64,000 bases of DNA from Acidobacteriota bacterium (GTDB lineage: Bacteria > Acidobacteriota > Blastocatellia > RBC074). Made by a program: the position numbers and the translations under genes. The stretch covers positions 1-64,000 of the forward strand of contig JACPYM010000015.1 in assembly GCA_016196035.1 (NCBI GenBank), written 5' to 3'. The notes beneath the pieces are model-generated. The model worked only from the letters and a program-made list of their open reading frames with translations. It was not told the origin of the DNA and made no database searches. Positions 1 to 8,506 of the stretch are shown here, piece after piece. Position 1 is the stretch's first letter, and every line of letters begins with the position of its first letter.

Positions 1-317
1 TGCACGTCGAAATGGCGCATACCAGTCGCCCGCCACGAAGCCTCGCGCACACAGGCGAAGGCCTCGGGCAAAAGCTCGTCCAGCGCCTCCTGCTCCAACA
101 CCTTGCGCGCTTCCTTCTCCAACTCTTCGGAGCCTTCAAGCCTTTGCGCCAGCCGTTCGCGGAATTCAATAGTTTTGGCGCGCAACTCGTCGTCAGAGAG
201 CGGTTTGATCTGCGCTTCGAACGCATTGATCTGGCCGACGATGGGCCAGAGCTTTTTCAACAAGCGTTCATTGGCGGAACCGAAAATTTTAGTCAGGACT
301 TTTTCTACGGCGTTCAT
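1..317 (-). CDS. secA: Protein translocase subunit SecA, N-terminal fragment (runs off the window)
   Basis: SecA is the cytoplasmic ATPase motor that pushes unfolded preproteins through SecYEG. Reading the minus strand from the ATG at 317 gives about 105 residues that match the SecA N-terminus: KIFGSANER, then [17 protein letters not shown], then [20 protein letters not shown] and HFDV just before the edge. The Walker A motif would lie beyond the window. The start is the family's usual position, with a lysine-rich first helix. The gene is divergent from the acyl-CoA dehydrogenase at 570, and about 250 bases between them must hold both promoters. Nothing odd is seen in the visible part. Confidence is high because several conserved SecA blocks occur in order. 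Confidence 0.93.
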   Translation of the reverse strand, partial: MNAVEKVLTKIFGSANERLLKKLWPIVGQINAFEAQIKPLSDDELRAKTIEFRERLAQRLEGSEELEKEARKVLEQEALDELLPEAFACVREASWRATGMRHFDV

Positions 318-569
318 GGCTAATGCTTTTGCGACCTCAAGGTTGGTGACATATCAAGATTTGCTTGCGACAAACGGCGTCGCAAAACGAAACGGGATTC
401 TAGTGGACGGTCTCACGGAGCGTCAAGAAGGGCAAATTTAATGGGGGCCATACGTTGCAAGTGCTAAAACGGCCTGTCAAGCGTCTGAGTTTCACTTCAT
501 TGTGAGCTGCGTTAGTATCGCGCCAGCTTCGTTCAATCCATCAAATTTGTTTTATCCAGCGAGGTCACA

Positions 570-2288
570 ATGAGCACACCAGTAAGAGAATTGCGCTTGC
601 AAGCACCTGGCGAATTGATAGCGCAAGGCCGCCAACAGCTTGCCGCTTGGGAGCAGGCCCAGCCCGAAAACTTCTTCACCTCTGACCAACACCTGCGCGG
701 CATATTGGAATTTTACTGGGACGCCGAGAAGCTGCGTGCACACGAGCCGCGCTTGACGAAATTCGGTGGTGAAGCCGCGACCCTCGTGGATGCCGCTGTC
801 CGCCGCGCCAACGAAACGCACAACCTGCCGCGCCTCGAACGCTTCAACGCCGTGGGCGCGCGCATCGAAGAGGTCATCCACTGCGCCGATCACCATTTGG
901 CGGGCAAATACATTTACGGCAGCGGTGCGATGGCTGTGTATGCCGAACCGGGTAACAACGTGCTGGCACAGGCGCTGTTTTACCTTTCCTCCTACAACGG
1001 CGAAGCCGGGCACAACTGTCCGTTGGCCTGCACGGCGGGTGTCATCAAGATTTTGCAATACGCCGCCAGCGCCGAATTAAAAGCCAAATACCTGCCGCGC
1101 TTGCTCGATGAGAATTACGAGACGCGTTATCACGGCGCGCAGTTTCTGACCGAAGTGCAGGGCGGTTCGGACGTGGGCGCGAATGCCTGCGTGGCGACGC
1201 CGAGCGCAGACGGCACGTGGCGCATCAATGGTGAGAAATGGTTTTGCTCGAACGTGACGGCGGATTTGGCGCTTATCACTGCGCGGCCTGAAGGCGGCCC
1301 CGCAGGCAGTGTTGTTGGCACGAAAGGCTTGGGCCTGTTCTTGGTGCCGCGCCGGTTGGATGACGGCGCGCTAAACGGGATGTACATTCGCCGTTTGAAA
1401 GACAAGCTGGGCACGAAGACGCTGGCGACCGCTGAAGTGGATTTCAAAGATGCCGTGGCCTATCCAATTGGTGAGCCGGGCAAAGGCTTTCAGCACGCGA
1501 TGGATTACGTCATCAACACCTCGCGGCTTTATAACGCCGTAGGTTCAGCAGCGGCGGCGCGGCGGGCTTACGTCGTGGCGTGGACTTACGCCCAGCATCG
1601 CCAAGCCTTCGGTCAGCCGATTGCGGCCTTCCCGCTGGTGCAGGAGACGCTGGCCGAGATGCGCTGCGACGTGATGGCGCTGACGGTGGGCAGCTTTTAC
1701 CTGGCGCACTTGCGCGACAAAATCGAATTGGGCGAAGCCGACGAGACCGACAAGCAGTTCTTCCGGTTCATGATCAGCTTGAATAAGTACTACGCCTCGG
1801 TCACGGCGACGCAGGTGGTGCGGCGGGCGATTGAGATTCTGGGCGGCAACGGGGCGATGGAAAACTTCTCAGTGCTGCCCCGGCTGTTACGCGATTGCGT
1901 GATTTTTGAGGCGTGGGAAGGGGCGCACAATACGTTGCTGGCGCAGGCGGTGCGGGATGTGCAGCGGCATCGCTTGCACGAGGCCGTAAGTAATCGGCTG
2001 GCAGAGTTGTTCGATCAATTGCCGGATGACGCTTGGCGTGAAGCTGGCAAGCCACGGCTGGCTGAATTACGTGAACAGATGGGGCAGTTGAATCAATTTG
2101 ATGAGCCTTCTGCGGGTGTAATCCTCAAGCCTTTGGCTGAGGCACAAATTCGGCTGTTCTATTTGGCTTGTTTGATGCGGGAAGCGTCGTCGAGTGACCT
2201 GGCGCGTGCCGTTGTGATGCGATTGCAGCTTGCTGATGACCCGGCCAGTCAATTGAGGTTAAACGCAGTGATCAGTGCACGAATTTGA
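570..2288 (+). CDS. Acyl-CoA dehydrogenase family protein, AidB-like
   Basis: A flavoenzyme of the acyl-CoA dehydrogenase superfamily, expected to oxidise an acyl-CoA with FAD and pass electrons to ETF. At 572 residues it is longer than short/medium-chain enzymes (about 380) and closer to AidB and long-chain types. The middle domain carries the family signature TEVQGGSDVGA from residue 194. The C-terminal helical domain has RAFGQPI-type and EILGGNGAMENF blocks, then FEAWEGAHNT, where Glu450 aligns with the WEG/YEG position that holds the catalytic base in medium-chain enzymes. About 100 extra helical residues follow. AGGTCACA sits just before the ATG, a modest ribosome site. No ETF or thiolase gene is adjacent, so the substrate is unknown; AidB-type DNA-protective roles are an alternative. 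Confidence 0.88.
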   Translation: MSTPVRELRLQAPGELIAQGRQQLAAWEQAQPENFFTSDQHLRGILEFYWDAEKLRAHEPRLTKFGGEAATLVDAAVRRANETHNLPRLERFNAVGARIEEVIHCADHHLAGKYIYGSGAMAVYAEPGNNVLAQALFYLSSYNGEAGHNCPLACTAGVIKILQYAASAELKAKYLPRLLDENYETRYHGAQFLTEVQGGSDVGANACVATPSADGTWRINGEKWFCSNVTADLALITARPEGGPAGSVVGTKGLGLFLVPRRLDDGALNGMYIRRLKDKLGTKTLATAEVDFKDAVAYPIGEPGKGFQHAMDYVINTSRLYNAVGSAAAARRAYVVAWTYAQHRQAFGQPIAAFPLVQETLAEMRCDVMALTVGSFYLAHLRDKIELGEADETDKQFFRFMISLNKYYASVTATQVVRRAIEILGGNGAMENFSVLPRLLRDCVIFEAWEGAHNTLLAQAVRDVQRHRLHEAVSNRLAELFDQLPDDAWREAGKPRLAELREQMGQLNQFDEPSAGVILKPLAEAQIRLFYLACLMREASSSDLARAVVMRLQLADDPASQLRLNAVISARI

Positions 2289-2292
2289 AGCT

Positions 2293-2611
2293 GTACAGCA
2301 ACCTTTCCAGGTTGCTGGGGCTTGTGGCAGGGTCTATTCATGCTCGAAAGGCGGCAGCGGAATTTCACAGGATTGACAGGATTTTCAGGATTCACAGCAT
2401 GCGACGAAAAAGCCGCCCTTGATAAATCTTGCGCGCATCCTGTTCATCCTGAAAATCCTGTCAATCCCGTGAAATTGTGACTTGGGTTGGCGGAACTTGG
2501 TTCCTGAAAGTGGCGAGAATGAATAGACCCTGGGGCTTGTGGCAGAGAGCACCCGGAAAACCTGCGGGTGTGGCAATCAGTTCAGCAGCAAGCTGGAAAG
2601 CTTGCTGTACT
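2293..2611. repeat. Nested inverted-repeat element, MITE-like, with a 16-bp flanking direct repeat
   Basis: Three nested layers fill the gap between two genes. The outer arms 2293-2316 and 2588-2611 are inverted copies, and each is itself a small hairpin. Inside them a 16-bp direct repeat, CTGGGGCTTGTGGCAG, lies at 2315-2330 and 2530-2545. Exactly between those copies is a 199-bp unit (2331-2529) with inverted ends GGTCTATTCAT / ATGAATAGACC. Within it, arms of about 30 bp at 2361-2391 and 2446-2475 match with one mismatch (core GGATTGACAGGATTTTCAGG). No transposase is encoded. The layout fits a non-autonomous element with target duplication inserted into an older palindrome. Confidence 0.8.
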
Positions 2612-2629
2612 TTTCAGGAGGCACAACAA

Positions 2630-3658
2630 ATGCGGCTCGGATTGAATTTTGGCTACTGGGGCTCTGTTCCCGTGGATAACGTTGCGTTGGCGCAGGAAGC
2701 CGACCGGCTCGGTTTTCATTCGCTCTGGACGGCGGAAGCGTATGGCTCAGACGCCGTGAGTCCGCTGGTCTGGCTGGCGGCGCAAACCAAACAGATCAAT
2801 GTCGGCACGGCGATTATGCAAATGACGGCGCGCGTCCCGGCGATGGCGGCGATGACGGCGGCGACGATTGATTTGCTGACGGGCGGGCGCATGCTTTGCG
2901 GCATCGGCGCTTCGGGGCCGCAGGTTGTCGAAGGCTGGCACGGCGTCCCGTATGGCAAACCGGTGACGCGGGCGCGCGAGTACATCGAAATCATGCGCGC
3001 CATCTGGAAGCGGGAAGCGCCGCTCGTCCATCACGGCGAGCATTACGACATTCCGTGTCAGGGCGGCAGCGGCTTGGGCAAGCCGCTCAAGCTGATTCAG
3101 CATCCGCTGCGCCCGAGCATCCCGATTTATCTGGCGGCGGTGGGGCCGAAAAACGTCGCGCTGGCGGCGGAACTGGCCGACGGTTGGCTGCCGATATTCT
3201 TTTCACCGGAGCGCGTGGACGGTTACCGCGAATGGCTGGATGACGGTTTCGCCAAGGCGGGCAATGGCAAATCCATGACAAACGGCTTCGACATCGCGCC
3301 GACCGTTCACATAGTTCTTGGCGATGATGTGAACGCCTGTCGCAATCAGGTCAAACCGACGCTGGCGCTGTACATCGGCGGCATGGGCGCGAAGGGCAAG
3401 AACTTTTATTACGACATCGCCTGCCGCTATGGTTACGAAGCGGCGGCGGAGCAGATTCAAGGCTTTTACCTGACCGGCAAAAAGATGGAAGCGCTGGCCG
3501 CCGTGCCCGATGCGCTGGTAGACGAGGTCGCGCTGTGCGGGCCGCGCGCACGCATTGCCGAACGGTTGGCGGCGTGGAAGCATTGCGGCATCACAACCAT
3601 GATCTGCGGCACTTCGGACCTCAATGCCGTGCGGATGATGGCGGAGTTGGTGTTGTAA
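2630..3658 (+). CDS. LLM-class flavin/F420-dependent oxidoreductase
   Basis: A luciferase-like monooxygenase-superfamily protein with a TIM barrel that uses reduced F420 or FMN. The N-terminus [10 protein letters not shown], the strand [20 protein letters not shown], the block [20 protein letters not shown] and the [20 protein letters not shown] stretch are typical of F420-dependent LLM oxidoreductases of the mycobacterial type. The reading frame is open from 2477, but AGGAGG ends seven bases before the ATG at 2630 and the homologous N-terminus begins there. This gives 342 residues, the usual family size. The upstream open frame lies inside a repeat element and is not taken as coding. Substrate unknown; the gene stands alone and converges on phoR. 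Confidence 0.88.
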   Translation: MRLGLNFGYWGSVPVDNVALAQEADRLGFHSLWTAEAYGSDAVSPLVWLAAQTKQINVGTAIMQMTARVPAMAAMTAATIDLLTGGRMLCGIGASGPQVVEGWHGVPYGKPVTRAREYIEIMRAIWKREAPLVHHGEHYDIPCQGGSGLGKPLKLIQHPLRPSIPIYLAAVGPKNVALAAELADGWLPIFFSPERVDGYREWLDDGFAKAGNGKSMTNGFDIAPTVHIVLGDDVNACRNQVKPTLALYIGGMGAKGKNFYYDIACRYGYEAAAEQIQGFYLTGKKMEALAAVPDALVDEVALCGPRARIAERLAAWKHCGITTMICGTSDLNAVRMMAELVL

Positions 3659-3708
3659 ACGAAAGCAGAAAGTCGTCAGTACCCAAGCGGAAGCATCGCC
3701 ACCGCGTC

Positions 3709-3752
3709 ACGAAGAAGACACGAAGAGAAACGTAAAACTTTGTGCTTTCTTC
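3709..3752. repeat. Short inverted repeat of the CACGAAG-rich type
   Basis: Arms ACGAAGAAGACAC (3709-3721) and GTGCTTTCTTCGT (3740-3752) pair almost perfectly. The hairpin lies between the convergent LLM oxidoreductase and phoR genes, where it could also slow transcription from both sides. Its sequence resembles the larger element at 30121-30270. Confidence 0.5.
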
Positions 3753-3801
3753 GTAGACCTTTGTAGGTGGAGAGTCTTTGTTTTGGATTCCAGCGGTTGC
3801 C

Positions 3802-5160
3802 TCAAGCCGCCGTCACAATTTCGGCAGGCTCGTTTTTGGCTTCTTGGTTAGCCACCGCGCTGAAGGCGCGCACGGGCAGTTTGATGGTGAATTCGCAACC
3901 TTGGCCGACCTCGCTCGTGACAGAGGCTTCGCCACCATGTGCCAGGGCCAAGTGTTTGACGATGGCCAAGCCGAGACCCGTGCCGCCGATGGCGCGGGAG
4001 CGGGCTTTGTCTACGCGATAGAACCGCTCGAACACGCGCGGCAGATGTTCGGCGGGAATGCCGCTGCCGGTGTCGCGGACGTGAATGAGATGGTGATTGC
4101 CGCATTCGGAAAGGGAAGTCGTGACGGTGACGCTACCTTCCGAACGATTGAACTTGATCGCATTGTCTATCAGGTTGATCAGGATTTGTTCCAAACGGCG
4201 CGGATCGGCAGTGACGCGCAAATCATCGAGCGTTTCATTTTGCAGGGCCACCTGTTGTTCGGCGGCGCGCGGCTTCAAGTGCGAGAAAATCTCGTTGACG
4301 AAGAGGCGCAGCGGGACGGATTCGAGCGTCAGGCGCACCTGGCCGGATTCGATGGCCGTGAGTTCGGCGATGTCGTTGACCAGCGCGCGCATGCGTTCGG
4401 CGTTGCGTTGAATGGTGTGCAGGAAGCGCAGGCTGTTCTCGGCATCGTCCAGGCCGCCGTCGAGCAGCGTTTCGGTGTAGGCCGTAATGGCGGCCAGCGG
4501 CGTGCGCAATTCGTGTGAGACGTTGGCGAGGAATTCCTGGCGCACAATTTCCAACCGTTCGAGTTGTGTGATGTCAATGAAGGCGCCCACGACGCCATCG
4601 GGGCCATCGGATTGGCCTGCGCGCAAATGCAGCGGCGTGGCATACAGCCGCAGGATGCGGCGATTTTGCGTCTCGGCTTCGCGCGTTTCCAGCCGCGCTT
4701 CGGCGCGTTCGCCTTTCGCCAGCACATGAGTAAAGGCGCGGTGCACTTGCGGATCGCGGCTCAAATCAGTCAGACGCGCCAGCGACCGCGTGCCCAGGTT
4801 GAGCAGCGTCCGCGCGGCGTCATTGACCAGCAGTACGTTGGCGTCGCGGTCGGTGATGACCAGCCCTTCGGCGACGGAAGCGACGATGGAGCGCAGCAGA
4901 TTGCTGCTGTGTTCGGCCTGAGCCAGCGCGTCGCGCAATTGCTGATTGGCGTGACCGCGTTCTTTGAGCAGTTCGTATTGTTTGTGGATGACGAAGCGCG
5001 CCACGATGAAGGTCAAGACCCCAACGACAATGGTCGAGATGACGTGCGAGGTGTTGACGTCCATCGCTGGGAACAACAACGTTTTGGCGAGTTCATACGC
5101 GCCAAAAAAGATGATAACCACGAGCGTGGCAAGGATGGTTTGTCGTCGTTCCTGAGTCAT
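3802..5160 (-). CDS. phoR: Sensor histidine kinase, PhoR-like
   Basis: An inner-membrane sensor kinase of 452 residues. Two membrane helices lie at about residues 10-28 and 38-57 with almost no periplasmic loop, as in PhoR. A PAS domain follows (about 85-200). The dimerisation/H-box is NVSHELRTPL with phospho-acceptor His216, then the N box NLIDNAIKFN, G1 DTGSGIP, the F box FERFYRVD and G2 GTGLGLA. It is expected to phosphorylate the response regulator encoded 62 bases upstream in the same transcript. With phoU first, the order phoU-phoB-phoR points to phosphate sensing. The short periplasmic loop fits signalling through membrane partners (Pst/PhoU) rather than direct ligand binding. No pstSCAB genes are in the window. 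Confidence 0.87.
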   Translation of the reverse strand: MTQERRQTILATLVVIIFFGAYELAKTLLFPAMDVNTSHVISTIVVGVLTFIVARFVIHKQYELLKERGHANQQLRDALAQAEHSSNLLRSIVASVAEGLVITDRDANVLLVNDAARTLLNLGTRSLARLTDLSRDPQVHRAFTHVLAKGERAEARLETREAETQNRRILRLYATPLHLRAGQSDGPDGVVGAFIDITQLERLEIVRQEFLANVSHELRTPLAAITAYTETLLDGGLDDAENSLRFLHTIQRNAERMRALVNDIAELTAIESGQVRLTLESVPLRLFVNEIFSHLKPRAAEQQVALQNETLDDLRVTADPRRLEQILINLIDNAIKFNRSEGSVTVTTSLSECGNHHLIHVRDTGSGIPAEHLPRVFERFYRVDKARSRAIGGTGLGLAIVKHLALAHGGEASVTSEVGQGCEFTIKLPVRAFSAVANQEAKNEPAEIVTAA

Positions 5161-5221
5161 TGCGGCGATTGGTAGTTGGCATTTGGCGATTAGCAGTTAG
5201 TGACTGCTTGTTGCGCCAAGT

Positions 5222-5977
5222 TCACTGCGCAGCCTGTTCATTGATGTTTGGGGTTAGTTCAGTGCAACCACGGAAACGATAGCCGATGCCGATGACCGTC
5301 TCAATGGAATTGCCGCAGAGGCCGAGTTTTTTCCGTAAGCCGCTGATGTGCACGTCCAGCGTGCGCGCTTCGCCGTAATACTCCAGGCCCCAAACCTGAT
5401 CGAGCAGTTGTTCGCGCGGCACGACGCGGCCTTTGTTGCGCGAGAGAATGGCGAGTAAGGCGAATTCTTTGCGCGTGAGTTTGACGGCCTCGCCCTGCGC
5501 CAGCGCCGTGAAATTGCCGTAATCAATCTGCAACAAACCGTCGTGGTAGCCGGCTGGTTGTTGCGCTTCGTAGCCTGAACGGCGCAGCGCCGCTTTGACG
5601 CGGGCGACCAGTTCACGGACGCTGAAGGGTTTGGTCATGTAATCGTCCGCGCCCAATTCCAGACCGCGCACCTTGTCGCGTTCTTCGGTGCGTGCGGTCA
5701 GCATGATGATCGGTGTTTTGCGCGTGCGCTCTTCGGTGCGCAGACGGCGGCACAACTCAAACCCGTTCATGCCGGGCAGGTTCAGATCGAGGATGATGAG
5801 GTCAGGCACGGTTTCAGCCGTGGCATCGCCCCGGTGCCCGTTCCCCAGCGCGGCTTTCAAGGCGTCTTCAGCGCTTTCCGCCACACGCGCTGTATACGCA
5901 GCTTCGCGCTCCAGGTTGTACCGGATGCTTTCCGCAATATCCGGATCGTCTTCGATAACGAGGATGTATGGTTTCAT
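5222..5977 (-). CDS. phoB: Response regulator, OmpR/PhoB family
   Basis: A DNA-binding response regulator, 251 residues. The receiver domain (about 1-135) has the acidic pair EDD at residues 9-11, the phospho-acceptor Asp64 in ILDLNLPGMNG, and the conserved Lys in MTKPFS. The winged-helix output domain (about 150-238) shows LTRKEFALLAILSRNKGRVV and RTLDVHISGLRKKLG, typical of PhoB/OmpR. About ten extra residues (GNGHRGDATAE) sit in the loop before the phosphorylated aspartate. The gene lies between phoU and the kinase on the same strand. It likely controls phosphate-starvation genes; PhoD-like and other phosphatases at 10.5 and 58 kb are plausible but untested targets. Confidence 0.87.
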   Translation of the reverse strand: MKPYILVIEDDPDIAESIRYNLEREAAYTARVAESAEDALKAALGNGHRGDATAETVPDLIILDLNLPGMNGFELCRRLRTEERTRKTPIIMLTARTEERDKVRGLELGADDYMTKPFSVRELVARVKAALRRSGYEAQQPAGYHDGLLQIDYGNFTALAQGEAVKLTRKEFALLAILSRNKGRVVPREQLLDQVWGLEYYGEARTLDVHISGLRKKLGLCGNSIETVIGIGYRFRGCTELTPNINEQAAQ

Positions 5978-6022
5978 AAGGTCGGGTCGTCGGCAGTCGG
6001 TCGTCGGGTTACCGCTGGCCGA

Positions 6023-6685
6023 CTATCTCAATAATTGACTGTGTTTGATCACCAATGCTTCTTTCATATACACGACCAACTCGCAGATGTCTTTGACGTA
6101 ATCGCCGATGCGTTCGAGGTGTTTGGCGACGAGTACGAGCCGGGCGGCGCGGCCACCGGAAGACGCATCGCGTGTCATGTGATCAAGCAAATCCTGAAAG
6201 ATGCGGTCATAGAGCCGGTCAATTTCATCGTCGCGATCAATCACTTGGCGTGCGGCGACGGCATCGGCGGCGGCGAAAGCATCCAGCGACAGCCGCAACA
6301 TCTCGCACGCCAGCCAACTCATCTTCGGCAAATCAAAATAAGGTTTCAATTGCGGCTCGTTATTCAATTGACCGGCCAACCGCGCGATGTTGCAAGCGTG
6401 ATCGGCGATGCGTTCCAGGATGGGCGTAATCTTGATGGCGGTGACGACGATGCGCAATTCGTTGGGATCAGCGGGCGCGCGGGCCAATAGCGTAATGCAC
6501 AATTGATCCGCTTCCAGTTCGAGCCGGTCAATCCGGTCGTCAGCGCGCAAAACCTGCTCAGCCAATTCCGAGTCACGCTCGATTAAAGCGCGCGTGGCTT
6601 GGTCAATGGCGCGCTCGACTTCGCCGCCCATCAGCAGCACGTGCTCACGTAAATGCTTGAGGTCTGTTTCCAACAGAGTTTTCAT
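6023..6685 (-). CDS. phoU: Phosphate signalling protein PhoU
   Basis: A cytoplasmic helical protein that links Pst phosphate transport to PhoR signalling. Two three-helix repeats are visible: LLMGGEVERAIDQATRAL and, later, DAFAAADAVAARQVIDRDDE, each followed by the ILERIADHACNIA / LERIGDYVKDICE motifs that carry the PhoU metal-binding signature. The frame stays open up to 6823, but the homologous N-terminus (KTLLETDLKHLREH) starts with the ATG at 6685. The 46 extra residues look unlike PhoU, so the shorter 220-residue form is chosen; its ribosome site is weak, so the longer start cannot be excluded. It is the first gene of the phoU-phoB-phoR set. Confidence 0.88.
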   Translation of the reverse strand: MKTLLETDLKHLREHVLLMGGEVERAIDQATRALIERDSELAEQVLRADDRIDRLELEADQLCITLLARAPADPNELRIVVTAIKITPILERIADHACNIARLAGQLNNEPQLKPYFDLPKMSWLACEMLRLSLDAFAAADAVAARQVIDRDDEIDRLYDRIFQDLLDHMTRDASSGGRAARLVLVAKHLERIGDYVKDICELVVYMKEALVIKHSQLLR

Positions 6686-7064
6686 CGCTTCAAATCCCAA
6701 CGAGGCCGCAGTTGTCGGCTTGCTTGCCGGTTGCAACCTGGCCGCCGCGCCCGCGAGAGTGACATCCGCCAATTCCCATTGCCAATCATCCGTTTTGCGC
6801 TCAAGGGTAGAGAAATCTGCCATTTACTTTTTTGAAATACAAGCGTGGGTAAAAAGCTTCTGCCATTGAACGGAAGCCTGCCTTAAAATTGACGATGGCA
6901 AGGTAATGGACAAGTGTTAGTGCGGTGTTAGCTTGATGTTATTTTGAAGTAAAGAACCTGAACACGCAGCCAAGCGCAGTCCGCTTCTACGCCCTTCGAG
7001 TTCGAGCTGATGAGGCGCGGGATCATCTCAAGCCTGACCAAAGCAACGAAAATAGGCTGACATT
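6686..7064. other. Intergenic region between divergent phoU and the Cas4-like pair
   Basis: About 380 bases without a supported gene. It must hold the phoU promoter (leftward) and the promoter of the small nuclease genes (rightward). No clear sigma-70 pair, PhoB box or RNA gene could be recognised by eye. Confidence 0.4.
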
Positions 7065-7328
7065 ATGCTAGTGTTGATGGGTATGAAGAACGCCCGCCAG
7101 CGAATGATAAACGCGTCCGAAGTCAGTGAGTTTGCCTTTTGCGCCAAGGCCTGGAAGCTCAAGTGTGAAGGTGTGGTGGCGGACAGTCCGCACCTGGACG
7201 CCGGGACGGCCTATCACCGGGCGCATCAATCCCACCTCTATCTGGCCCAACGCCTGCGCAGGCTGGGGCTGGCCCTGGCTTTGCTTGCTTTGGCCGCAAC
7301 CCTCATCTGGTTCATTATCAAACTATGA
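7065..7328 (+). CDS. Split Cas4-like nuclease, N-terminal subunit with C-terminal membrane helix
   Basis: A small protein of up to 87 residues that carries the N-terminal elements of the Cas4/RecB-type 4Fe-4S nuclease fold. INASEVSEFAFCAKAW (Cys26) corresponds to the first Fe-S cysteine segment of Cas4, and GTAYHRAH (Gly47, His51) to nuclease motif I. The chain then runs RLRR into one hydrophobic helix (about 67-86) and ends. The rest of the nuclease is encoded by the next gene, which starts inside this stop codon (ATGA overlap at 7325). The two are therefore surely co-translated and probably form one heterodimer. Starts at 7065, 7077 and 7083 are all possible; none has a strong ribosome site. 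Function beyond nuclease-like is unknown. Confidence 0.7.
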   Translation: MLVLMGMKNARQRMINASEVSEFAFCAKAWKLKCEGVVADSPHLDAGTAYHRAHQSHLYLAQRLRRLGLALALLALAATLIWFIIKL

Positions 7329-7846
7329 CATTAGGCTGGCTGCTCCTCTTTTTGTTCGCACTGGCCGTTTTCTGCTGGCTACTGGCGCGGCAATTACGCC
7401 AGGGGAGTGGCCTGCTAGGTGGTGAGATTATTTATGAAGATGCGAGCGGCAAAAATCCCCGTGTGTTGGTTTCCCGCCGTTACGGTTTACGCGGGAAACC
7501 GGACTACCTGCTCAAAGATGGCGCTGGCTGGGTCATCCCGGTGGAATTGAAATCCGGGCGGATGCCACGCAATGGCCGCCCGTACCGGTCGCATGTGCTG
7601 CAACTCGCCGTTTACTTTCTTTTGGTGGAGGACGTGCTTCAGCAGGAGGTCGCGTATGGACTCGTGCGTTATCAAAATGGCGCGCTCCGGGTGCGGAACT
7701 CAAAGCAATTGCGGAAAGAGTTGCTGGCGGTAGTCAAAGAGATGAGGGCCGTGCTTGCTTGTGATAATGCGCGGCGGAGTCATCAGGACCCGCGCCGTTG
7801 CGAAGCATGTTCGATGGCGCACGGTTGTGATGAGCGGCTGGCCTGA
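7325..7846 (+). CDS. Split Cas4-like nuclease, catalytic subunit with N-terminal membrane helix
   Basis: 173 residues. One membrane helix (about 2-22) followed by RQLRQ, then the core of a PD-(D/E)XK nuclease: GKPDY with Asp60, PVELKSGR with Glu74 and Lys76, then HVLQLAVYF with His90, Gln93 and Tyr97. The end has Cys159, Cys162 and Cys168 (CEACSMAHGC), the three C-terminal Fe-S cysteines of Cas4-type enzymes. With Cys26 of the upstream subunit this makes the usual four-cysteine cluster set. Arginines flank both membrane helices so that both soluble halves would face the cytoplasm. No cas1, cas2 or CRISPR array is in the window. It is probably an intact enzyme split in two by a membrane hairpin, not a decayed gene. 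Confidence 0.78.
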   Translation: MTLGWLLLFLFALAVFCWLLARQLRQGSGLLGGEIIYEDASGKNPRVLVSRRYGLRGKPDYLLKDGAGWVIPVELKSGRMPRNGRPYRSHVLQLAVYFLLVEDVLQQEVAYGLVRYQNGALRVRNSKQLRKELLAVVKEMRAVLACDNARRSHQDPRRCEACSMAHGCDERLA

Positions 7847-8506
7847 CCAATGCCGTTCTCTGGGAAAAGGCGGATGGTATGAAATGGGTAGTTGCTTTGG
7901 TTGCCGCCAAGATTCTCTAAACTCTCCGCTGTTCCTCTGCCAGGGAATGTAACCGCAGAGCCTAACAAAGAGAACCGGCAGGCTCATATCTGGCCTGCCG
8001 GTTCTCTTTGTTCTCAGAAATAGTAAAGGGAGTCTTTCGACTCCCAAAGTACCGGCGCGTCCTCAGCCATTAGGGTATTTCCGCGCCGAATTAAATGAAT
8101 CCTAGCGCAAAAGTTTTGGTTTGAAAATAGGACAAACTCCTAGCCGAATGAGGCCGGGACCCTTCCAATCTTTCCCGTTCTGATAAGCCTTCGATTAACA
8201 AGTTGCTTAGGTCTTCGTGACCAGAAACACTCCAGCAAGTAACACCGCGCGACCCTCAAACGCGGGTGTGATCAAGGTCACGCGCGCCGTGTTGCCCACG
8301 TCGCTGTTGGCTCTCGCGTCCTGCCTTACCTTTCGCTACGTCGAAGCACAACGCTGGCAGTGAGTGAAACAAGCTGTGGAATCAACACACGAGGCGTCCA
8401 AATCGCCGTCACTCACACCCGCGAACTATTGAATTGAGCCGCCAATGAAAAGTGAACTGGCGGCCAAAGAGACGCTCAAAGAGACGACCAAAAACGAGGA
8501 GACACA
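7847..8506. other. 660-base intergenic region with one strong hairpin
   Basis: Apart from the hairpin at 7964-8012 nothing coding is supported. The stretch from 8100 to 8500 shows no RNA family or promoter recognisable by eye and may be a long untranslated leader of the gene at 8507. Confidence 0.35.
7964..8012. terminator. 20-bp perfect hairpin, terminator-like or repeat element
   Basis: Arms AACAAAGAGAACCGGCAGGC (7964-7983) and its exact complement (7993-8012) enclose a 9-base loop. It lies about 120 bases after the nuclease pair. The 3' flank has only a short T-rich stretch (TTTGTTCT), so it may be a terminator or one of the inverted-repeat elements common in this window. Confidence 0.55.

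Noticed and set aside
2477-2629. 51-residue N-terminal extension of the LLM oxidoreductase
   Set aside because: It lies in a repeat element, and AGGAGG with the homologous N-terminus marks 2630 as the start.
7065-7846. Reading the two Cas4-like genes as one frameshifted pseudogene
   Set aside because: The ATGA overlap, a membrane helix on each side of the split, intact catalytic and cysteine residues and matching charge bias argue for two functional subunits, though raw-read checks would be decisive.
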